Part shown: positions 6,786-11,093 of the stretch, one piece after another
How the letters are laid out: every line of letters begins with the position of its first letter
How positions within the stretch are numbered: the first letter of the stretch is position 1
Source of the DNA: Prevotellaceae bacterium
Lineage (GTDB): Bacteria > Bacteroidota > Bacteroidia > Bacteroidales > UBA932
DNA: 11,093 bases
Direction: 5' to 3'
NCBI GenBank assembly: GCA_031279735.1
Contig: JAITHX010000154.1
Coordinates: forward strand, 1 to 11,093
Translations under genes and position numbers: made by a program
Notes under the pieces: generated by a model
What the model was told of the DNA's origin: nothing
Databases searched by the model: none
Seen by the model: only the letters and a program-made list of their open reading frames with translations

Positions 6786-6819
6786 GAAATGACGACAGCG
6801 AGGCTTGTTTCAGGGCGTT

Positions 6820-6939
6820 ATGGTCGGAGGTGCCGCAAGCATAGACCGTATCGCGCTGAATGTGTGGAGGCTTCAAAAACGTAAAAAGACGGTCGAAACG
6901 CGCGAATTATGTCGAAAAACATGCGAGTCTCGAAAATAA
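6820..6939 (+). other. Possible 39-codon ORF, doubtful
   Basis: An ORF from ATG 6820 to TAA 6937-6939 reads MVGGAASIDRIALNVWRLQK then RKKTVETRELCRKTCESRK. The composition looks more protein-like than the other frames of this gap and the frame stays open back to a stop at 6790-6792. No promoter or conserved domain is recognised. It could be a fragment of a dispersed repeat that happens to be open, or a remnant of an older gene. Confidence 0.2.
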
Positions 6940-7190
6940 CGCCTGAAGCCGGAAAATCCGAAGGCGCAGGGCGGGGTTCAGGCTCCGTCGGGACGGGCGC
7001 CCGAACCGGACGCGGAACTCGCGGAGACTATGGATGCGTCGGATTTGATTTTTCTGAAAAGCGCGACATTTGTTTTCCTCTCGTGTCAGGAACTCTGAAA
7101 TTATTTATAGCACATTCCTAAAATCCTAAAAATCACAGTTCGGACGGAAGCAACAATTTGAGTTGCCCCGCCCGTCGAAGTTCGCATACG
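6940..7190. other. Non-coding stretch between the repeats and the pgi promoter
   Basis: The first part (about 6950-7030) is GC-rich and holds the 10-bp palindrome CGGGCGCCCG (6994-7003). The second part becomes AT-rich and contains a short direct repeat ATTCCTAAA / ATCCTAAAA / ATCACAG (7114-7136), of a kind I associate with dispersed Bacteroidota repeats. A 70-codon ORF (6909-7121) spans it but is rich in Gly, Arg and Ser, has no recognisable domain and looks accidental. No RNA gene was recognised. Confidence 0.4.
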
Positions 7191-7220
7191 TTGCGAAAAT
7201 TTAAAATATTCGTAACTTTG
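7191..7220 (+). promoter_or_regulatory. Promoter of the pgi operon
   Basis: TAACTTTG at 7213-7220 matches the Bacteroidota -7 consensus. TTGC at 7191-7194, 18 nt upstream, is a plausible -33 element (consensus TTTG). Transcription would start near 7226-7228, giving a very short leader of about 8-15 nt before the start codon. Confidence 0.65.
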
Positions 7221-7234
7221 CAGCTAAAATTTTA

Positions 7235-8590
7235 ATGTGTATGAATATTCGTTTAAATATAGCCGGCACACAGTCATTCGTCGATCGAGCCATGTTGAAT
7301 GAACTGAGTGAAAAAGCCGTAATCGCTAATCGCGCTCTTTGCGAAGGAACGGGAAAGGGCAGCGACTTTCTCGGATGGCTCACCCTTCCCTCCACACTCG
7401 ACAAGACTGAATTACTCAAACTGAACGAGGTCGGACAACGCCTGAGAGCAAACTCCGACGTGGTTGTAGCAATAGGAATAGGCGGATCGTATCTCGGGGC
7501 GCGGGCAGTGAAGGAAGCCCTGTCGCCGTTTTTCAAACGCAGCTACAACGCGGACGCCCCCTGTCCCGAACTGATTTTCGCCGGTCATCATCTCGACGGA
7601 GATTATCTGTGCGAAATGCTTGAACATTTCGACGGCAAAAGGGTGTCGTGCATCGTGGTCTCGAAATCCGGCACCACGACCGAACCCGCAGTGGCGTTCA
7701 GAATCGTGAAGCGATATATCGAATCACATTCCGGCGATGATGCAAAACACAGAATCGTGGCAGTCACCGATGCCGAACGCGGCGCCCTGCGCTCGATGGC
7801 TGCGCGGGAAGGATTTGACACCTTCGCAATCCCCGACAACGTTGGCGGACGCTTCTCGCTCTTCACTCCGGCGGGACTGCTGCCTCTCGCGGTTGCGGGA
7901 CTGAACGTCGAGGAGCTGTTGCGCGGCGCCGCCGACGTGGAAAAACTCTCGACGCCCGACGCAGCGTTTGAACAGAACATCTGCGCGCAGTATGCCGCCG
8001 CGCGCAACGCCCTCTACAAAAGCGGCAAGAAAATCGAAATACTCGCCAACTACAATCCGCGCCTGCATTTCGTTGCCGAATGGTGGAAACAGCTTTTCGG
8101 CGAAAGCGAAGGCAAGGAAAACAAAGGGATATTCCCCGCCGGAGTGGATTTCACTTCCGACCTTCATTCGCTCGGCCAGTATATTCAGGAGGGCGAACGA
8201 ACGCTTTTTGAAACCGTTCTAAGCGTCGACAAGCAGCGGCGCACACTCGAAATACCCGCCGACGACAAGGATCTCGACAGCCTGAACTATCTCGCCGGCA
8301 AACGTATCGACGAAGTGAACAGGCAAGCTGCCGAAGGCACTCTGCTCGCGCACATCGACGGAGGAGTGCCGAACATCCGCGTGGAAATTCCGGAGCTGAA
8401 CGAATACTGCATCGGTCAATTGGTTTATTTCTTTGAAAAGTCATGCGGCATCAGCGGCTATCTGCTCGACGTAAACCCCTTCGACCAGCCCGGCGTCGAA
8501 GCCTACAAAAGGAACATGTTCGCGCTGCTCGGCAAACCGGGATTCGAAGCCGAAGGCGCAAAACTGAAAAATCGTCTGGCGGCACTGTAA
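7235..8590 (+). CDS. pgi: Glucose-6-phosphate isomerase
   Basis: The 451-residue enzyme interconverts glucose 6-phosphate and fructose 6-phosphate in glycolysis and gluconeogenesis in the cytoplasm. Two SIS sugar-phosphate domains are visible. The first has GIGGSYLGARA (81-91) and the phosphate loop SKSGTTTEPA (143-152). R206 lies in DNVGGRFS. Catalytic residues by alignment with the short bacterial PGI class are E290 in GESEGKENKG, H311 in TSDLHSLGQ and K425 in PGVEAYKRNMFA. The length is that of Firmicutes/Bacteroidota PGI (about 445-450) rather than the 550-residue E. coli type. The start could be ATG 7235 or ATG 7241; both fit the short leader, and 7241 gives MNIRLNI, closer to relatives. 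It heads a five-gene operon; its stop codon overlaps the next start (TAATG). Confidence 0.96.
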   Translation: MCMNIRLNIAGTQSFVDRAMLNELSEKAVIANRALCEGTGKGSDFLGWLTLPSTLDKTELLKLNEVGQRLRANSDVVVAIGIGGSYLGARAVKEALSPFFKRSYNADAPCPELIFAGHHLDGDYLCEMLEHFDGKRVSCIVVSKSGTTTEPAVAFRIVKRYIESHSGDDAKHRIVAVTDAERGALRSMAAREGFDTFAIPDNVGGRFSLFTPAGLLPLAVAGLNVEELLRGAADVEKLSTPDAAFEQNICAQYAAARNALYKSGKKIEILANYNPRLHFVAEWWKQLFGESEGKENKGIFPAGVDFTSDLHSLGQYIQEGERTLFETVLSVDKQRRTLEIPADDKDLDSLNYLAGKRIDEVNRQAAEGTLLAHIDGGVPNIRVEIPELNEYCIGQLVYFFEKSCGISGYLLDVNPFDQPGVEAYKRNMFALLGKPGFEAEGAKLKNRLAAL

Positions 8591-8979
8591 TGTCTTTGAA
8601 TGTTCTAAAATATCACTGGAGAGCCATTCTCTGGGTTGGTTTGATAGCCGTCGCCTGTTTGACGCCGAACGACAGCATGCCCTCGTCGTCATTCCTGTCG
8701 CGGATACCGCACTTCGACAAAGTGGTGCATTTCATGCTCTATTCCGTATTCACGCTCTTTCTGATGTCGGGCTTTTCGCGCCAGTACCGCAAAACCGTAC
8801 CCAAAGCCTACGTTTACAGTTTCCTGATAGCCTTCTCGCTCGGAGTGACCATCGAGTTCATTCAGGAATACGTGCAACGCGGCTACGACGTCGTGGACAT
8901 GGCGGCAAACACCGCCGGCATAATAGTCGCTCTTTCGCTGTTCAATACCGTAAAATGGATACTCAGAAACATCCTGTAA
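8590..8979 (+). CDS. VanZ-like family membrane protein
   Basis: A 129-residue integral membrane protein of the VanZ-like family, named after the teicoplanin-resistance accessory protein; the general function is unknown. Hydrophobic segments lie at about 11-24, 45-61, 73-90 and 104-122. The family residues are present: DKVVHFMLY (D43, K44, H47) and IEFIQEYVQRGYDVVDMAANTAG (E89, Q92, R97, D100, D103, N107, G110). The ATG at 8590 shares its A with the pgi stop codon, which implies translational coupling; an open frame upstream to 8443 is just read-through inside pgi. It overlaps the TonB-like gene by 25 nt. Antibiotic resistance should not be inferred from the family name. Confidence 0.88.
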   Translation: MSLNVLKYHWRAILWVGLIAVACLTPNDSMPSSSFLSRIPHFDKVVHFMLYSVFTLFLMSGFSRQYRKTVPKAYVYSFLIAFSLGVTIEFIQEYVQRGYDVVDMAANTAGIIVALSLFNTVKWILRNIL

Positions 8980-9761
8980 ACAGAGAACGCTTCGACAAGC
9001 TGTTCAGCGACGAACACAGAACCTTCGGACAGTGGATAGCCGACAATAGAACGGGCATCTATGTCAGTGTCATAATCCATCTGATAGTCTTCGTTCTGCT
9101 TGCCGGCAACAAGCTCTACCGTCTTCACGTCCGGAACACCTACATGATCGAGCTGATTCATCAGCGCGAGGAAAAGCGCGAGGAGAATCCCAAGGAAGCC
9201 GAAGAGCGGGAAAAAGAGGAAATAAACAAAGAGATAGACCGAATGTTGAAGTCCTCCAATATCAAGCTCCCCAACATGGCGGTAAACCTCGAGGCGAAAG
9301 GCAGCGAATCGGGACAGGGATCAAGCGCCGAAATATCTTTCTTCTCGAAGGTCAATTCAGCCTCGCTGAAGGAAAAACGGGAAAAGGAACAAACAAAAAC
9401 CGAAGAACGGAACGTCCGAAAGCCCGCAGGAGAGGGCGACGTAGTCGAAAACTCGACGACCGCCGGCGGCGGCGAGGCATACAAGGGACCGTCGGTGGTT
9501 TCATTCCTTCTGGCAGGCAGGGACGTCATCTCCCTGCCCGTCCCCGCCTACAAGTGCAGGAACGGAGGCGACGTGACGGTGATCATCGAAGTGAACCGCC
9601 TTGGATACGTGATAGACGCCTCAGTCGAAAATCCGTCGGGCATCGACGAATGTATCCGCGAAGCATCGCTTAACGCCGCCAGACGGGCGCGCTTCTCGCG
9701 CTCCAAAGACCCGAACAACCAAAAAGGAAACATAGTTTACAGATTCGTATCGCAATATTAA
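8955..9761 (+). CDS. TonB-like energy transducer
   Basis: The 268-residue protein has a TonB layout: a cytoplasmic N-terminus of about 33 residues, one membrane helix at about 34-51 (GIYVSVIIHLIVFVLLAG, with the TonB-type His), a periplasmic spacer, and a C-terminal TonB domain (about 190-268) with PVPAYKCRNGGDVTVIIEVN, GYVIDASV and the last strand GNIVYRF. TonB proteins pass energy from the ExbB-ExbD complex to outer-membrane transporters. The spacer is Lys/Glu-rich (66-98 and 136-157), probably coiled coil or charged rod, and lacks the usual Pro-rich repeats. No ExbB, ExbD or receptor gene is in view. The start lies inside the VanZ gene (25-nt overlap). It could instead be a TonB-domain protein with a structural envelope role. 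Confidence 0.82.
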   Translation: MDTQKHPVNRERFDKLFSDEHRTFGQWIADNRTGIYVSVIIHLIVFVLLAGNKLYRLHVRNTYMIELIHQREEKREENPKEAEEREKEEINKEIDRMLKSSNIKLPNMAVNLEAKGSESGQGSSAEISFFSKVNSASLKEKREKEQTKTEERNVRKPAGEGDVVENSTTAGGGEAYKGPSVVSFLLAGRDVISLPVPAYKCRNGGDVTVIIEVNRLGYVIDASVENPSGIDECIREASLNAARRARFSRSKDPNNQKGNIVYRFVSQY

Positions 9762-9765
9762 AATC

Positions 9766-10500
9766 ATGCTTAAGGAAAATATTTCAAATTATCTGTTTCT
9801 CGACATAGAAACAGTGCCCCAGTATCAGGATTTCGATCTGGTGCCGGAACATTTCAAAATCCTGTGGGACAAGAAAACCAAATACCAGCGCAAGGAAAAC
9901 GAATCGCCGGAAGATTTCTACGGCAAGGCTGGCATCTGGGCTGAGTTCGGAAAAATAGTCTGCATCAGCTGCGGCATCATCGACCGCACAAACAAACTGA
10001 GAATAAAATCTTTCTTCGGCGACGACGAGAAACGTCTGCTTGCCGACTTCTCCGCAATGCTCTCGAAACTCCCCTCGATTCCCGGAAAATCCCCCAAACT
10101 GTGCGCCCACAACGGCAAGGAGTTCGACTTTCCCTTCATTGCGCGACGAATACTCATCAATTCCATGCCCCTCCCGCCGACACTCGACGCCAGAGGACTA
10201 AAACCATGGGAGATTCCCTTCGTCGATACTATGGAACTCTGGAAATTCGGCGACTACAAACATTACTGCTCGCTCGAACTCCTTGCCGCAGTATTCGGAA
10301 TACCTTCGCCCAAGGACGACATAGACGGCAGCATGGTGGCTAAGGTCTATTACGAGGACAAGGATATTCAACGAATTGCCGTTTACTGCGAAAAGGATGT
10401 GGTGACGCTCGCCGAACTCTTTCTGGCGATGTACGGAATGCCGCGCTTCGCCGAAGTAGTCGGCACAACGGAAGTAGTCGGCACAACGAACGAAGCATGA
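9766..10500 (+). CDS. Predicted 3'-5' exonuclease (PolB-exonuclease-like, DnaQ superfamily)
   Basis: This 244-residue protein belongs to the group annotated as predicted 3'-5' exonuclease related to the exonuclease domain of PolB. Exo I is FLDIETVP (D13, E15), Exo II is CAHNGKEFDFPFIARR (N116, D121) and Exo III is VYCEKDVVTL (Y207, D211), so the DEDDy metal-binding set is complete. No polymerase domain is attached. Activity on DNA or RNA ends is inferred from the family; the biological substrate is unknown. It starts 4 nt after the TonB-like gene and its stop overlaps the next start by 4 nt (ATGA). The C-terminus carries EVVGTT twice, encoded by a perfect 18-bp tandem duplication just before the stop. 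Confidence 0.9.
   Translation: MLKENISNYLFLDIETVPQYQDFDLVPEHFKILWDKKTKYQRKENESPEDFYGKAGIWAEFGKIVCISCGIIDRTNKLRIKSFFGDDEKRLLADFSAMLSKLPSIPGKSPKLCAHNGKEFDFPFIARRILINSMPLPPTLDARGLKPWEIPFVDTMELWKFGDYKHYCSLELLAAVFGIPSPKDDIDGSMVAKVYYEDKDIQRIAVYCEKDVVTLAELFLAMYGMPRFAEVVGTTEVVGTTNEA
10453..10488 (+). repeat. Perfect 18-bp tandem duplication in the exonuclease C-terminus
   Basis: GAAGTAGTCGGCACAACG occurs at 10453-10470 and again at 10471-10488 with no mismatch. It is in frame and adds the hexapeptide EVVGTT once more, past Exo III. The identity at synonymous positions points to a recent duplication. A copy change would lengthen or shorten the tail by six residues without a frameshift. Confidence 0.95.
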
Positions 10501-10949
10501 ATCCTCCCCGCTTCGAGCATCGAATCAGGAACGAGGGAAAAACGAGAATGATTTTCGACCCGGTGCGTCGCAAATACGTCACTCTGACTCCGGAGGAATG
10601 GGTTCGGCAAAACTTTCTGCAATATCTCATACAAACGAAGAAAGTGCCGAAAAGTCTCATTCGGGTCGAAATGCAACTCGAACTTAACGGTCTGACCAAA
10701 CGAAGCGACATAGTGGTGCACGACCGCAAGGGAAAACCACTGCTTGCCGTGGAATGTAAAGCCCCCGAAGTGAAAATCACCGGCGCCGCCTTTGAACAGC
10801 TGTCGCGATACAATCTCCAGCTCAACGTTCCCTACCTGATAGTAACCAACGGCGTCTCGCATTTTTTCCATCAATTCTCCGAACAGGAACAACGATTCGT
10901 ACCCATCGACGACATTCCCGATTACAACGATTTAGCGGATAGCGATTAG
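10497..10949 (+). CDS. HsdR N-terminal-type PD-(D/E)xK protein
   Basis: A 150-residue protein that looks like the stand-alone type I restriction enzyme R-subunit N-terminal domain family (HSDR_N type). The nuclease core is visible: D71 in KRSDIVVHD, E86 and K88 in LLAVECKAP, and the Q-motif AAFEQLSRYN (Q101, Y105) typical of HsdR nuclease domains. Upstream it has the family start IFDPVRRKYVTLTPEEWVRQ. There is no helicase region, methylase or specificity subunit nearby, so it is not a working type I system by itself. From memory, such orphans are widespread in Bacteroidota as apparent housekeeping genes. ATG 10497 overlaps the exonuclease stop by 4 nt, implying coupled translation of two nucleases. 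Confidence 0.85.
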   Translation: MNPPRFEHRIRNEGKTRMIFDPVRRKYVTLTPEEWVRQNFLQYLIQTKKVPKSLIRVEMQLELNGLTKRSDIVVHDRKGKPLLAVECKAPEVKITGAAFEQLSRYNLQLNVPYLIVTNGVSHFFHQFSEQEQRFVPIDDIPDYNDLADSD

Positions 10950-10957
10950 CTGTTGTG

Positions 10958-10971
10958 AATTACGAATTACG
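10958..10971. repeat. AATTACG heptamer pair
   Basis: AATTACG occurs twice in direct succession in the 27-bp gap between the HsdR-N gene and the convergent - strand gene. It resembles the AATTCTT heptamer array at 3157-3191 in length, composition and location at a gene's 3' end. No terminator hairpin is visible in this gap. Confidence 0.6.
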
Positions 10972-10976
10972 TATGA

Positions 10977-11093
10977 CTACCGCACGACATCCCTCTTCGT
11001 TATTTGCCGTTTCGTATTGTCTATCACCAGCGCCAGACCCGTCGCGCCCGGATACGGAGCGAGATAATTCTTCCGCTTCATCTGACCGACGGC
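10977..11093 (-). CDS. C-terminal fragment of an unidentified protein (runs off the window)
   Basis: On the - strand a frame open from the window edge ends at a TAG (10979-10977) after 38 residues, AVGQMKRKNYLAPYPGATGL then ALVIDNTKRQITKRDVVR. Its composition and the convergent placement look like a true gene end. The pattern Q-x3-(K/R)-x-Y-x2-PY, then GLALVID and an R-x-I near the end, recalls the C-termini of AAA-ATPase-like/PD-(D/E)xK family-9 proteins of Bacteroidota, where a final strand reads V(G)I(N/D)-F-x-(S/D). That assignment is tentative because only 38 residues are visible. Confidence 0.55.
   Translation of the reverse strand, partial: AVGQMKRKNYLAPYPGATGLALVIDNTKRQITKRDVVR

Noticed and set aside
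6971..7020. tRNA-like GGGGTTCAGGCTCC segment
   Set aside because: The T-arm does not pair in 5-7-5 form and no acceptor, D-arm or anticodon arm can be placed around it.
8443..8589. 49-codon upstream extension of the VanZ-like frame
   Set aside because: It lies wholly inside the C-terminal coding region of pgi; ATG 8590 in the TAATG overlap gives the normal family length and N-terminus.
10985..10993. Third copy of CGACATCCC, like the end of the 3000-3074 element
   Set aside because: It is a single 9-bp match inside the 3' end of a probable coding sequence with no partner GGGATGT nearby, so chance is the simplest explanation.

Overview
This 11,093-bp window reads as a chromosomal segment from a member of the Bacteroidota, most likely the order Bacteroidales. 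Four promoter regions carry the phylum-specific -7 element TAnnTTTG (TATCTTTG before the HU gene, TACCTTTG before parE and before the M16 peptidase gene, TAACTTTG before pgi). Shine-Dalgarno sequences are not evident. The encoded RNase G, glucose-6-phosphate isomerase, ParE and 3'-5' exonuclease have the look of Bacteroidales versions. The genes are mostly housekeeping; the unusual material lies in the intergenic DNA.

Left block (1-2105, + strand): an HU-family DNA-binding protein, a 30-codon very basic AURKAIP1/COX24-type small protein that is easily missed, an intrinsic terminator, and ribonuclease E/G. Between RNase G and the next gene (2106-2214) lie two DnaA-box-like sequences one helical turn apart, followed by an AT-rich stretch.

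Middle block (2215-6354): the water channel AqpZ on + converges on a - strand pair, topoisomerase IV subunit B (parE) and, upstream of it, an M16 zinc peptidase. The convergent gap (2890-3190) holds three hairpins in a row: the aqpZ terminator, a short inverted-repeat element ending in GGGATGT/ACATCCC, and a 17-bp-stem terminator that can serve both directions. A heptamer tandem repeat follows.

Accessory gap (6355-7234, 880 bp without a convincing gene): a G-quadruplex motif over the M16 promoter region, then a large inverted-repeat element (arms of 80 and 99 nt) with a perfect (CA)18 microsatellite at its centre and inward-facing terminator hairpins in each arm. It is followed by five copies of an 11-bp purine-rich tandem repeat and repeat-like sequence up to the pgi promoter. 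The large element has the same outer heptamers as the short one at 3000-3074, which suggests one family of small non-coding dispersed elements. This is the best candidate for something poorly described.

Right block (7235-10949, + strand): five tightly packed genes that probably form one operon: pgi, a VanZ-like membrane protein, a TonB-like transducer, a DnaQ/PolB-type 3'-5' exonuclease and an HsdR-N-type PD-(D/E)xK protein. Junctions are 1-nt overlap, 25-nt overlap, 4-nt gap and 4-nt overlap. The exonuclease gene ends in a perfect 18-bp tandem duplication. The window closes with the 3' end of a convergent - strand gene (10977-11093).
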